The notes: generated by a model from the letters alone, not told the origin. A DNA stretch of 45,161 nucleotides from Ruminococcus flavefaciens (GCA_902762855.1 CACWPR010000006.1:1-45161), one strand, 5' to 3'. Positions 32,098 through 40,872 are shown, counted from the stretch's first letter. Made by a program: numbers and translations.

Positions 32098-33986
32098 TGC
32101 CTCCGAGAAATATGCGTCCCTCTGCCAAGCCGGAGAACACCTTCCTGACGCTCAAACGGATATTCAGTTATATGCACGGCTTCGGAGTGCAGCTGATATT
32201 CGTGGTGCTGGGCATAATCCTCAGCTCAGGAGCCGGTATAGCCGGAAACTATATGCTAAAGCCGCTTATCGACAATATCGAGCGCAGCCTTACTGACGGC
32301 AAGTGGGATAAGTCCGGATATTTGGGCATACTCACAGTCATGGCAGCGATATACGTGCTGGGAGCGCTCTCATCGCTGTTCTATCAGCGCATGATGCTGA
32401 AAATATCCACCACCACCCTTATGCGTATAAGGAACGACCTCTTCAAAAAAATGGAGTCCCTGCCCATAAGGTACTTTGACAAGCATACCCACGGCGAGCT
32501 GATGAGCCTTTACACCAACGACACCGACGCTATCCGTGAGATGCTCAGCAACAGTGTAGCCCAGTTCATAGGCTCCGCCATAACCATAGTGGGAGTTTTC
32601 ACAGCAATGGTCATATATAGCTGGAGGCTCACCGTAATAGTCATAGCGATGCTGTTCATAATAGTCAAGGTCATAGGAGCCATAGGCTCCCGCAGCGGAA
32701 AGGGCTTCATGGCACAGCAGAAGGCTATAGGTGCAGTAAACGGCTATATAGAGGAAATGATAGACGGCCAGAAGGTAGTCAAGGTGTTCACTCACGAGGA
32801 CGAGGCCTGCGCCGAGTTCGACAAGCTCAACGAGGAGCTCTGCACCGCAGCTACCAGAGCGAATACCTTTGCCAACATTCTCATGCCGGTCATGAACAAC
32901 CTCTCCTACATCCACTACGCAGCCACAGCTATCGCCGGAGGAATAATGGTGGCAAAGGGCATAGGCAGCATGACAGTAGGTACCGTAGTGTCCTACCTGC
33001 AATTCACCAGACAGTTCTCACAGCCTATAACACAGGTGTCACAGCAGCTCAACTCCGTGCTCACCGCCCTTGCCGGAGCCGAAAGGATATTCCGTGTGAT
33101 AGACGAGGAGCCGGAGGAGGACAACGGCTATGTCACCCTTGTAAGAGCCAAGGAGGGTCCCGACGGACAGCTCACTGAGACTGATGAGCGCACAGGCTGC
33201 TGGGCATGGAGACATCCCCACAAGGCCGACGGCACAGTTACCTACACCAAGGTCCGCGGACGAGTGGAGTTCGACGATGTGTACTTCGGCTATGAGCCGG
33301 AAAAGACAGTCCTCAACGGCATCACTCTTTATGCGGAGCCGGGTCAGAAGATAGCCTTTGTAGGCTCCACCGGCGCCGGAAAGACTACGATAACCAACCT
33401 CATCAACCGGTTCTATGACGTCCCTGACGGCAAGATAAGGTACGACGGCATAAACATCAATAAGATAAGGAAGTCGGACCTGAGAAGGTCCCAGTCCATA
33501 GTTCTCCAGGACACTCACCTGTTTACGGGAACGGTCATGGACAACATCCGCTACGGCCGGCTGGATGCCACTGATGAGGAAGTCTACGCAGCCGCAAGAC
33601 TTGCCAATGCGGACGGATTCATCAGGCACCTTGAGAACGGCTACGACACAATGCTCACAGCAGACGGAGCCAACCTGTCACAGGGACAGCGCCAGCTCCT
33701 GGCTATAGCCAGAGCCGCAGTTGCAGACCCGCCGGTGCTCATCCTTGACGAGGCCACCAGCTCTATCGACACCCGTACCGAGGCAATGATAGAGAAGGGA
33801 ATGGACTCCCTCATGGAGGGAAGGACGGTATTCGTGATAGCTCACAGGCTCTCCACAGTCCGCAATTCCCATGCGATAATGGTACTGGAGCACGGAAAGA
33901 TAATCGAGAGAGGCAGCCATGCCCAGCTCATCGAAAAGAGGGGAAAGTACTACCAGCTCTATACAGGTATGTTCGAGCTTTCGTGA
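32097..33986 (+). CDS. ABC exporter, half-transporter with the catalytic ATP site
   Basis: A 629-residue partner of the preceding gene. The membrane domain (about 25-335) is followed by a linker insert of about 60 residues (residues 340-400, with a GCWAWRHPHKADG stretch) typical of the larger heterodimeric exporter subunits. The nucleotide-binding domain follows: Walker A GSTGAGKTT, Walker B LILDEATSS with catalytic Glu, H-loop IAHRLST, and a changed signature LSQGQRQ. The consensus ATP site is therefore formed by this subunit's Walker motifs and the partner's VSGGQ. It is translationally coupled to the first subunit. No terminator was seen at its end. Confidence 0.92.
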   Translation: MPPRNMRPSAKPENTFLTLKRIFSYMHGFGVQLIFVVLGIILSSGAGIAGNYMLKPLIDNIERSLTDGKWDKSGYLGILTVMAAIYVLGALSSLFYQRMMLKISTTTLMRIRNDLFKKMESLPIRYFDKHTHGELMSLYTNDTDAIREMLSNSVAQFIGSAITIVGVFTAMVIYSWRLTVIVIAMLFIIVKVIGAIGSRSGKGFMAQQKAIGAVNGYIEEMIDGQKVVKVFTHEDEACAEFDKLNEELCTAATRANTFANILMPVMNNLSYIHYAATAIAGGIMVAKGIGSMTVGTVVSYLQFTRQFSQPITQVSQQLNSVLTALAGAERIFRVIDEEPEEDNGYVTLVRAKEGPDGQLTETDERTGCWAWRHPHKADGTVTYTKVRGRVEFDDVYFGYEPEKTVLNGITLYAEPGQKIAFVGSTGAGKTTITNLINRFYDVPDGKIRYDGININKIRKSDLRRSQSIVLQDTHLFTGTVMDNIRYGRLDATDEEVYAAARLANADGFIRHLENGYDTMLTADGANLSQGQRQLLAIARAAVADPPVLILDEATSSIDTRTEAMIEKGMDSLMEGRTVFVIAHRLSTVRNSHAIMVLEHGKIIERGSHAQLIEKRGKYYQLYTGMFELS

Positions 33987-34104
33987 GCAATATAGTCCTT
34001 CATTTGCAACAGAACGTTTACAAAAACAGCAATTTCGTTATTATTTCCGGCAATTTTGTACAAATCTCATATTAAGCACTGATAAAGTTTGTTTATAAAG
34101 CATC

Positions 34105-34133
34105 TTGAAATTATCAGTGAAATTGTGTATTAT
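34105..34133 (+). promoter_or_regulatory. Likely sigma-A promoter for the 262-residue lipoprotein
   Basis: TTGAAA, 17-nt spacer, TATTAT, 97 nt before the ATG at 34231. The rest of the 244-nt gap after the exporter genes is AT-rich with no gene. Confidence 0.6.
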
Positions 34134-34230
34134 TTAAGTAACAGGAAACATCCGGACCCTCTCAAAGCCGGTGTTTCATGGACCTGACAGCTTACGGCTG
34201 TCTGCTATCTTACAGAAAGAGGTAATTATT

Positions 34231-35019
34231 ATGCTTAACAAGAGAATTTTTGCAGCTCTTCTCGCATCAGCTATGATGTGCGGAGCTATGGCATCCTGCG
34301 GAGACGAGAGCTCCTCCAGCGAGTCCTCATCCGAGGCCACAACAGCAGCTACAGAGGCTGATACAACAGAGGCTGATACAACTGAGGCTGATAAAGCTAC
34401 AGACGCTCCCACAGACCCGCCTACAGCAGCAGTTGACGACGCTGAGATAGAGGAATCTATCGCTGCTGAGTCCGGTGATGCTTATCTTGCTATTAACGAG
34501 CAGCAGGGCTGGATACAGTACTGGGGCGACAACACCAACCCAGCACAGACAATGCTCTCCTACAATGCCGGTGTTGTTCCGATAACAGGCAACGGCAGCT
34601 ACACAGTAAGCGTAACAGCCGATACAAACGGCTTCCGTATGGACACCACAGGAGACCCCACAGATGACAGTGCAGTTCCCTCAGGACTTATGTTCTCCGC
34701 TCTTATGATAAAGGACGGCAAGACACTGTTCCCTGACGCAGTACTCACTATCGACTCCATCGTAGTTGACGGCAAGGAGATAGAGATGACAGCAAAGAAC
34801 TACACATCCTCTGACGACGGCAAGGAGCTCCGCTCCAACATCTACAACGGCTGGGTAGACAAGCTCCCTGAGGATGCAGTATCAACAGAGGGTGCACTGG
34901 TAGTTGACGGTCAGCCTACAGATGCAGCAGCAGCATACTCACCCTGCATTGTAGATACAGCAGACTTTGCAACATGGAAGACAGTTGAAGTAAACTTCAC
35001 AGTTTCCGGCATCGAATAA
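34231..35019 (+). CDS. Lipoprotein with a Thr/Asp/Ala-rich linker
   Basis: A 262-residue lipoprotein: MLNKR start, hydrophobic core, lipobox AMASC, a Ser/Glu then Thr/Ala/Asp linker with three TEAD-type repeats (about 40-75), then a beta-rich domain of about 180 residues. It begins AYLAINEQQGWIQYWG and includes SYTVSVTADTNGF, MFSALMIKDGKTLFP and WKTVEVNFTVSG, like carbohydrate-binding or beta-sandwich modules attached to wall-degrading enzymes (inference). It is probably held on the cell surface. GAGGTAATT lies before the ATG, and it is a single-gene unit between its promoter and the terminator at 35029. Confidence 0.8.
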   Translation: MLNKRIFAALLASAMMCGAMASCGDESSSSESSSEATTAATEADTTEADTTEADKATDAPTDPPTAAVDDAEIEESIAAESGDAYLAINEQQGWIQYWGDNTNPAQTMLSYNAGVVPITGNGSYTVSVTADTNGFRMDTTGDPTDDSAVPSGLMFSALMIKDGKTLFPDAVLTIDSIVVDGKEIEMTAKNYTSSDDGKELRSNIYNGWVDKLPEDAVSTEGALVVDGQPTDAAAAYSPCIVDTADFATWKTVEVNFTVSGIE

Positions 35020-35028
35020 TAAAATAAC

Positions 35029-35062
35029 GGGGCGCCGCAGGAGAGCTGCGGCGTTCCTTTTT
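35029..35062 (+). terminator. Intrinsic terminator after the lipoprotein gene
   Basis: GGGGCGCCGCAG pairs with CTGCGGCGTTCC (12 bp with two G-U pairs) over a GAGAG loop, followed by TTTTT. Confidence 0.93.
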
Positions 35063-35159
35063 GTCTGCTTGAAGCGAAAATATATAACTAATTAACAACT
35101 GACATATAGTACGGCGGATTTGACCTTTTGTGTTTTTTTCGGAAATGTACCAATAATAC

Positions 35160-35188
35160 TTGACAAACAGTCATTTTTTTGATATAAT
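35160..35188 (+). promoter_or_regulatory. Sigma-A type promoter for the PL11 lyase gene
   Basis: TTGACA, 17-nt spacer, TATAAT; a consensus promoter 87 nt before the ATG at 35276. Confidence 0.85.
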
Positions 35189-35275
35189 GTTATTTACTAA
35201 GATATGTTACATAATTAGGCTTGTGTACATTAATTTCGATGAACGTTAACTGACCCTTTCAAGGAGGAGTTTAAA

Positions 35276-38200
35276 ATGAAGAAAAAATTCAGACGTGGCA
35301 CGGCTTTTGCAGCCTGTGCTGCTATTGCCATGTCCTCTGCTGTTCCGGTTTATTCTGTAACAGCCGCTGAAAATACCGCCGCTTCCGGCGACTATTACCT
35401 CAGAGGCGACTGCTTCAACAACGACGGCGTGTCCGGCATGGATGCACTGAAAATACAGCACCACCTCCTGGAACTCCACGATTTCCAGGGCACAGACAAG
35501 CAGGCTGCTGACGTAAACCCGGACGGAAATATAGATATGTCAGATGTTGTCAGCATCATGATGTGGCTCTCTATCCCAAAGAAGGATATACACGCAGGCG
35601 AGTACGTGCCTGTAAACGGCTCTGTTGACAGAGTAGGCACTATGGCAGCCACCGGCGGCTCACAGCGCTTTGAGTACAGCGCTCCTGAGGACGGCCACTA
35701 CAAGTTCCGCTTCAAGTACAGCGGACTTTCTCAGACAAGAGAGCTCAGGCTCATCGTTGACAACGAGCCCTATTATGTCCCTGTTGAGTTCACTGCTTCT
35801 GACAGCGAGAAGGAAGCTATCGCAATAGTCGGGCTCACAGCAGGCAGACATGATATTATCCTTGAAAATGACGGCATGGAAATAAGCATCGACCCTTTAT
35901 CCGAGATATACCGCTGCATAAATATGCTGGACGAAAAGGTGGAAAGAGAGGCGTATGATACTACCACTACCACCTCTGACACTACTACCACTACTACCAC
36001 GACCACGACTACTTCAACAACTACAGAGACCACAACAACTACCACCACGACTACTGCCCAGAACAAGTACTATGCGTCCAACGCAACAGTAGTCAGCGGA
36101 GTTGCGAACGAAACTACCAACGCAGGCTACGAGAGCCCTGACGGCTATGCCAACGTTGACAACATGGTCGGCAGCTCTATCGAGTGGACAGTGGAAGTGG
36201 CTGAGTCCGGAAACTATGAGATAGACTTCCGCTATGCCCACGGCAAGGATGACGACCGCACCATGCAGGTCATCATCAACGGCTCGTCTGATGCTTACTA
36301 CATCTCATTCCCGTCTACCGGAGACTTCACCACATGGAGTGACAGTACTATAGTACTTCCCCTCACAGCAGGAACAAATACCATAAAGGCCGTGTCCAGC
36401 ACTGCTGCCGGCGGCCCGAATATAGACTATATCGAGCTCACAAAGACTGACAAGGAGCCCGTTCAGCCCGCAGTTACAGAGCGCTACTATGCTGTTGAGG
36501 CACAGTTCCTCAAGGGCATAGAGGAGTCCACTAACCAGGCAAGCGAGGAGAAGCCTTACGTCAACGTTGAGAACTGCATAGGCAGCTACATCGAATGGAC
36601 TGTCAATGCTCCCGCAGAGGGCAACTACCTTGTTGACTTCCGCTTTGCAAACGGAACAGACGTGAACCGTCAGATAAAGCTCATCACTAACGGCGACCGT
36701 GTACACGGTCAGTATGTTGACTTCGGCTCATCCGGCTCATGGACCACATGGACAGATACTACAGCAGTAGTTCACCTCAATGCCGGAAAGAATACACTGA
36801 AGGCATACTCCACCACCAGCAACGGCGGCCCGAATATGGAGTACATCGAGCTCTCACAGACCGGCCAGGCAGCTCCCACAGCAAAGGCTACCCAGGGCAA
36901 GAGAGTAGAGAACCTCAACAGAGGCGTATCAGCCGCATATACCGGCAGCGGAGTCCTGGTAAGCTGGAGACAGCTCGCTACAGACAACGAGAATACCACC
37001 TTCGACCTCTGGAGGATAAGAAGCGATACGGACCACACTCTCCTGGGCACATTCACCATGGACCAGGCTTCCAACTACCTTGACAAGGACGGTCTTGCTA
37101 CCGATTCCTATACTATCGACACCTACGTTAACGGTGAGTGTACAGAGTTTGCACAGTTCTCCACCAACTTCCCCAACAGGAATTCAGGACAGAGCGGAGC
37201 TTACTTTGATATACCGCTGAAAACTCCCGCAGGTCTCACCATGCCCGACGGCACTGCCTGCACATATGCCGCTAACGACTGCTCCGTAGGCGACATCGAC
37301 GGCGACGGACAGTACGAGATATTCGTAAAGTGGGACCCCTCAAATTCACAGGATAACTCCAAGGACGGCTATACCGGAAACGTATACATCGACTGCTACC
37401 GTCTTGACGGTACCTTCGTATGGCGTGTAGACCTCGGAAAGAATATCCGTGCCGGCGCACACTATACACAGTTCATGGTATATGACTTCGACGGCGACAA
37501 CAAGTGCGAGATGATATGCAAGACCTCTGACGGCACAGTTGACGGCCAGGGAAATGTCATCGGAGACGGCTCCAAGGATTACCGCTCCACAGCAGGACGT
37601 ATCCTCACCGGAAACGAGTACATCACTCTCTTCGACGGAGCTACAGGAAAGGCTCTCGACACCCAGAACTACAAGCCCGGAAGAGGCACAGTAGGCGACT
37701 GGGGAGACACCTACGGCAACAGAGTTGACCGTTTCACAGCCTGCGTTGCATACCTTGACGGTGTGAACCCCTATGCCTGCTTCGGAAGAGGCTACTATAC
37801 ACGTTCAGCAATAACAGCCTACGGCGTATCCGGCGGAAAGCTCGTTGAGAAGTGGGCATACGACACAGGAAATAACAAGAGCACAGCAGGCTACGGCGAC
37901 GGAAACCACCACATCCTCGGTGCAGACGTTGACCAGGACGGCAAGGACGAAGTAGTTGTGGGCTCAGCAGTAGTTGACGACAACGGACAGCTCCTCTACA
38001 CCACAAGCCTTGCACACGGCGACGCTATCCACATCGGAGACTTCGACCCGGCAAATGCAGGCATTGAGATATTCCAGTGCCTTGAAGATGAGGTACACCC
38101 CAACGGCACAGCAGTAAACTTCGGAACTATCCTCCGTGCAGCAGGCACAGGCAAGGTCCTCTTCAGAGAGACAGCCGGAGGCGATACCGGAAGATGCGTA

Positions 38201-38710
38201 GCTGACAACCTCGTGACCGGCAACGGCGGAGCTGAAATGGTAGGCTCACACAATTCTGTAGTATATTCCGCAACAGGCAGCCACGAGAAGGTATGTGACT
38301 GGTCCAATATCACCAAGTGGGGCCAGAACTCAGTAGTATACTGGACTGACGTCCTTGAAAGAGCAGTACTTGACAGAACAATGGCTGACCAGTACGGCAA
38401 GGGAAGAGTATTCACCGGCGACGGAGTAAACTACAACAACGCATCCAAGTCCAACGCCTGCATCACCTGCGACCTCCTGGGCGACTGGAGAGAGGAAATG
38501 ATATTCCCCAAGAGCGACGGCACAGGACTGAGAGTGTTCACAACTACTTACAGTTCAAAATACAACATCTACACACTCATGCAGAATACACAGTACAGAG
38601 TACAGGTAGCAGCACAGAACAACGGCTACAACCAGCCTCCTCACACTGATTACTACCTTGACAGCACAGAGTACATCAGACCTGAAGAGCCTGACGTATG
38701 GAACAACTGA
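35276..38710 (+). CDS. Cellulosomal rhamnogalacturonan lyase (PL11) with dockerin and CBMs
   Basis: A 1144-residue secreted enzyme. Signal peptide 1-32. An N-terminal dockerin follows (about 40-100: DCFNNDGVSGMDALKIQ and DVNPDGNIDMSDVVSIM). Residues 105-225 are a beta-sandwich module. A nearly pure Thr linker spans 227-261. Two CBM35-like modules (about 263-385 and 401-530) share the pattern NVDNMVGSSIEWTV / NVENCIGSYIEWTV and end in GGPNIDYIELT / GGPNMEYIELS. Residues 541-1144 are the PL11 lyase (RVENLNRGVSAAY; calcium sites GDIDGDGQYEIFVKWD, YDFDGDNKCEMI, ADVDQDGKDEVVV). PL11 enzymes cut rhamnogalacturonan I of pectin by beta-elimination. The dockerin should fix it to a scaffoldin. AAGGAGG lies before the ATG. 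Confidence 0.94.
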   Translation: MKKKFRRGTAFAACAAIAMSSAVPVYSVTAAENTAASGDYYLRGDCFNNDGVSGMDALKIQHHLLELHDFQGTDKQAADVNPDGNIDMSDVVSIMMWLSIPKKDIHAGEYVPVNGSVDRVGTMAATGGSQRFEYSAPEDGHYKFRFKYSGLSQTRELRLIVDNEPYYVPVEFTASDSEKEAIAIVGLTAGRHDIILENDGMEISIDPLSEIYRCINMLDEKVEREAYDTTTTTSDTTTTTTTTTTTSTTTETTTTTTTTTAQNKYYASNATVVSGVANETTNAGYESPDGYANVDNMVGSSIEWTVEVAESGNYEIDFRYAHGKDDDRTMQVIINGSSDAYYISFPSTGDFTTWSDSTIVLPLTAGTNTIKAVSSTAAGGPNIDYIELTKTDKEPVQPAVTERYYAVEAQFLKGIEESTNQASEEKPYVNVENCIGSYIEWTVNAPAEGNYLVDFRFANGTDVNRQIKLITNGDRVHGQYVDFGSSGSWTTWTDTTAVVHLNAGKNTLKAYSTTSNGGPNMEYIELSQTGQAAPTAKATQGKRVENLNRGVSAAYTGSGVLVSWRQLATDNENTTFDLWRIRSDTDHTLLGTFTMDQASNYLDKDGLATDSYTIDTYVNGECTEFAQFSTNFPNRNSGQSGAYFDIPLKTPAGLTMPDGTACTYAANDCSVGDIDGDGQYEIFVKWDPSNSQDNSKDGYTGNVYIDCYRLDGTFVWRVDLGKNIRAGAHYTQFMVYDFDGDNKCEMICKTSDGTVDGQGNVIGDGSKDYRSTAGRILTGNEYITLFDGATGKALDTQNYKPGRGTVGDWGDTYGNRVDRFTACVAYLDGVNPYACFGRGYYTRSAITAYGVSGGKLVEKWAYDTGNNKSTAGYGDGNHHILGADVDQDGKDEVVVGSAVVDDNGQLLYTTSLAHGDAIHIGDFDPANAGIEIFQCLEDEVHPNGTAVNFGTILRAAGTGKVLFRETAGGDTGRCVADNLVTGNGGAEMVGSHNSVVYSATGSHEKVCDWSNITKWGQNSVVYWTDVLERAVLDRTMADQYGKGRVFTGDGVNYNNASKSNACITCDLLGDWREEMIFPKSDGTGLRVFTTTYSSKYNIYTLMQNTQYRVQVAAQNNGYNQPPHTDYYLDSTEYIRPEEPDVWNN

Positions 38711-38736
38711 CATCTACTTAGTTTTTTTCATATAAT
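38707..38736 (+). promoter_or_regulatory. Possible promoter overlapping the PL11 stop codon
   Basis: CTGACA, 18-nt spacer, TATAAT. The -35 box overlaps the TGA of the lyase gene. A terminator hairpin (38767-38805) follows within about 30 nt of the expected start, so transcription from it would meet an attenuator before the tail-like genes. Confidence 0.45.
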
Positions 38737-38766
38737 TTCTTCCTTAATTTAATTTGTTTATTTTTG

Positions 38767-38805
38767 GACCTGTTCAATGGTTTTCCGTTGAATAGGTCTA
38801 TTTTT
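38767..38805 (+). terminator. Intrinsic terminator between PL11 and the tail-like cassette
   Basis: GACCTGTTCAA pairs perfectly with TTGAATAGGTC (11 bp) over a 10-nt loop TGGTTTTCCG, followed by TATTTTT. It ends the lyase transcript or attenuates that of the next genes. Confidence 0.9.
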
Positions 38806-38841
38806 CTGCCCCCTTATAGAGAGTACTGCGGAGCTCTCACA

Positions 38842-38857
38842 GGTGACGGAAGTCACC
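38842..38857 (+). promoter_or_regulatory. Small RNA hairpin with GNRA loop before the tail-like cassette
   Basis: GGTGAC/GTCACC, 6 bp, closes a GGAA tetraloop; the AGGAGG ribosome site begins 4 nt later (38861-38866) and the ATG is at 38872. The loop flank ACGGAA is complementary to TTCCGT in the loop and edge of the terminator at 38767. A translational or attenuation role is possible. Confidence 0.45.
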
Positions 38858-38871
38858 GGAAGGAGGAAAAA

Positions 38872-39492
38872 ATGGAGATATATGCCAAGGGAAAGAACAT
38901 CCCGACATACGATTTCGGGGAACTGTTCATACAGGGCGAGCGTTTTGCGGACACTATCGTTTTTGTGGTGGACAGGGTCTACAGCGGGATCGACCTTGCA
39001 GGCTGTGCCTTCATAATGTCAGGAGTGACGTCGGAGGGCTGGCAGGCCGTACAGGCTTTGTCAAAGGAGATAGGCGAGGACAAGATAAGGCTCACCTGGA
39101 ACGTCTCGGAGGACTTCACCCTGAATTCAGGCCAGCTTCGTCTGAGTCTGAGAGCCTCGGAGGAGTACGGCTCCGAGGACCACATAGTGAAGTATTCCAT
39201 GCAGCCGGTGAACGTGCTCCCCGTACCGAACGGCAGGAACGGCCCTCTGCCGGAGACAGCGGAGCAGCTCATCAGTCAGATAAATGAAGCTGCCGCCGCA
39301 GGACTGGAGTCCATTCAGGAGGAGATAGATGCCTTCGACCTGGAAGCAGTAGAGGCACGTCTTGACCAGATAGAGGCTGATACAGCTACATATCTTGCCC
39401 GTCCGGAGGTCATACCCATGACGCAGGAGGAGTATGACCGGACGGTACACAAGCAGAATTCACTTTACGTAATAATCGAGGAGGATGAGTGA
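38872..39492 (+). CDS. Phage baseplate/tail fibre-like protein (BppU-type N-terminus)
   Basis: A 206-residue protein without signal peptide. Residues 1-115 resemble the N-terminal beta-sandwich of BppU-type phage baseplate upper proteins (MEIYAKGKNIPTYDF ... RLTWNVSEDFTLNSGQLRLSLRAS ... YSMQPVNVLPVPNG). A short helical coiled coil follows (about 130-165), and a C-terminal tail with MTQEEYDRTVHKQNSLYVIIEE, the 'YDxLxxKDxNTLYVI' motif common near the ends of tail fibre proteins. AGGAGG lies 5 nt before the ATG, which fixes the start. It overlaps the next gene by one base. No capsid, terminase or tail-tube genes are nearby. Confidence 0.8.
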   Translation: MEIYAKGKNIPTYDFGELFIQGERFADTIVFVVDRVYSGIDLAGCAFIMSGVTSEGWQAVQALSKEIGEDKIRLTWNVSEDFTLNSGQLRLSLRASEEYGSEDHIVKYSMQPVNVLPVPNGRNGPLPETAEQLISQINEAAAAGLESIQEEIDAFDLEAVEARLDQIEADTATYLARPEVIPMTQEEYDRTVHKQNSLYVIIEEDE

Positions 39493-40427
39493 TGAGAGGA
39501 ACAGGAACAGCAGGGGACCCTTTTGTAATAATGACAGCAGAGGACCTCTATGCCATGGAGACGGCCGGAGGTCAGGGGAAGTACTGTCAGCTCGGAGCGG
39601 ACATCGACCTTAACGGCACACCCTGGGCTGAGCATTTTCAGCCCATACCGCTGAACTGCTCGTCATTTGACGGCTGCGGTCACAAGATAAGGAACGTCTA
39701 CAGCGTGTCCGGTGACAGCATAGTGTATGCCTTCGATGTAATGGTGTCCGGGGACATAAATATCAGCGACGTTTTCCTTGAGAACATCGTCCTGACCGGT
39801 ACCTCGGTCAACCTTTTCGGGAGCAGCGCTGAGGTATCGGCTGAGATAAAGATGTACAGATGTGCCGTGTCCATGGTGACCAGCCGCATAAGCGGGGACT
39901 CATGGCATGACTACACGAACTGTATCCTTCACGGCGACGGCATAACTGTCAGCAGCGAGCTCTGCACATATGCGCTGGAGGGACACTACAGCTCCCATTT
40001 CCACGTTATAAAGGGCGGCACTTTTGTCAGGTCCCAGCTCATGCTGAACAACAAGTACAGAGGCGGAGCGGATTCCTCGGAGACCTATACCGCACTGCTT
40101 TCCGGAACTGCCATGTCGGACTCATGGCTTTCAGGCTCGCTGAGCACCGATAACAGCGGAGACAGAGGCCAGAGATTCTTCTTTTCTGACGAAGGATGCA
40201 GCACTTCAAACTGCTATGTAGCGGTGGATGCAGTCAACTTCGGCAATATGTTCTGGAGCGCAAACAACATAACCAAGGGATTTTACGACGGTGAGCTCTT
40301 AGGCAGCGGCCAGCTCATACCCAGAGTTGGCAGTCTCGGCAACTTTGACAGGCTCACAACAGCCCAGTGCAAGGACCCTGTCTATCTCAGGTCAATAGGA
40401 TTCTCCTGCGGAGGCGGTGAAGGCTGA
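39492..40427 (+). CDS. Phage tail-tip-like beta-helix protein
   Basis: A 311-residue protein of short beta turns. It starts RGTGTAGDPFVIMTAEDLYAM, the common 'GTGTxxDPYLIxxxxDL' opening of beta-helix receptor-binding or surface proteins, followed by YCQLGADIDLNGTPW and FDGCGHKIRNV. The C-terminal segment RLTTAQCKDPVYLRSIGF is the start of a GLUG-type closing motif ('LTTAQMKDxxxFxxxGW ... NGGYPxL') whose second half lies at the start of the next gene. ATG 39492 overlaps the previous stop (TGATG) and has AGGAGG 7 nt upstream. There is no signal peptide, so export would need a phage- or tail-like route. Confidence 0.75.
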   Translation: MRGTGTAGDPFVIMTAEDLYAMETAGGQGKYCQLGADIDLNGTPWAEHFQPIPLNCSSFDGCGHKIRNVYSVSGDSIVYAFDVMVSGDINISDVFLENIVLTGTSVNLFGSSAEVSAEIKMYRCAVSMVTSRISGDSWHDYTNCILHGDGITVSSELCTYALEGHYSSHFHVIKGGTFVRSQLMLNNKYRGGADSSETYTALLSGTAMSDSWLSGSLSTDNSGDRGQRFFFSDEGCSTSNCYVAVDAVNFGNMFWSANNITKGFYDGELLGSGQLIPRVGSLGNFDRLTTAQCKDPVYLRSIGFSCGGGEG

Positions 40428-40825
40428 TGAGTTTTGAGATAATAGAGGGGAGAAACGGAGGTTATCCCTGCATACCTCAGCTCAGTGAGCGGTCATCTAC
40501 CGGCCTGACGCCGCCCTGCTGTCAGTATATGATGCAGGTGAGCATGGAAGGGGAGTACCCGGCGGTACAGGATGTCCCGGAAATAACGTCCATAATGACA
40601 AACCCGTTCCCGGAGAACATGATGTCCTGCTATGGGCCGGAGGTCAACAGCGGGTATCCGTGGCTGGCATTGCTGGAGACCATAGTCCAGGCGAAGTTCT
40701 CCCGGCTGCGGACCAACGGAAGGACGGCATCAGCTCTGTGGTACAACGGGCAGGAGATAAAGAAGGCCTACAGCAAGGAGCAGAAGGTATATGAGATATA
40801 CTATTTAAAAAGGAGGATAGTCTGA
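40427..40825 (+). CDS. Small tail-tip-like protein continuing the beta-helix motif
   Basis: A 132-residue protein. Its first residues FEIIEGRNGGYPCIPQL complete the closing motif begun in the preceding protein; a second such motif, VNSGYPWLALLE, lies near residue 85, and the end ALWYNGQEIKKAYSKEQKVYEI matches 'NGKxVKKAYxGDKLVYE' segments of phage structural proteins. It overlaps the previous gene by one base (TGATG), and GGAGGCGG lies 10 nt upstream, so it is translated as a separate chain by coupling, unless the split arose by frameshift. A strong terminator follows at 40842. Confidence 0.7.
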   Translation: MSFEIIEGRNGGYPCIPQLSERSSTGLTPPCCQYMMQVSMEGEYPAVQDVPEITSIMTNPFPENMMSCYGPEVNSGYPWLALLETIVQAKFSRLRTNGRTASALWYNGQEIKKAYSKEQKVYEIYYLKRRIV

Positions 40826-40841
40826 ACGGTCATGAGCCGTG

Positions 40842-40872
40842 GCAGCCGCTTGCATAGCGGCTGCTTTTTTTT
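40842..40872 (+). terminator. Intrinsic terminator after the tail-like cassette
   Basis: GCAGCCGC pairs with GCGGCTGC over a 7-nt loop, followed by eight T. Confidence 0.95.

Noticed and set aside
35957-36058. A separate gene on the minus strand opposite the Thr linker of the PL11 lyase
   Set aside because: The Val-rich reading is only the complement of the ACN repeat of the real gene.
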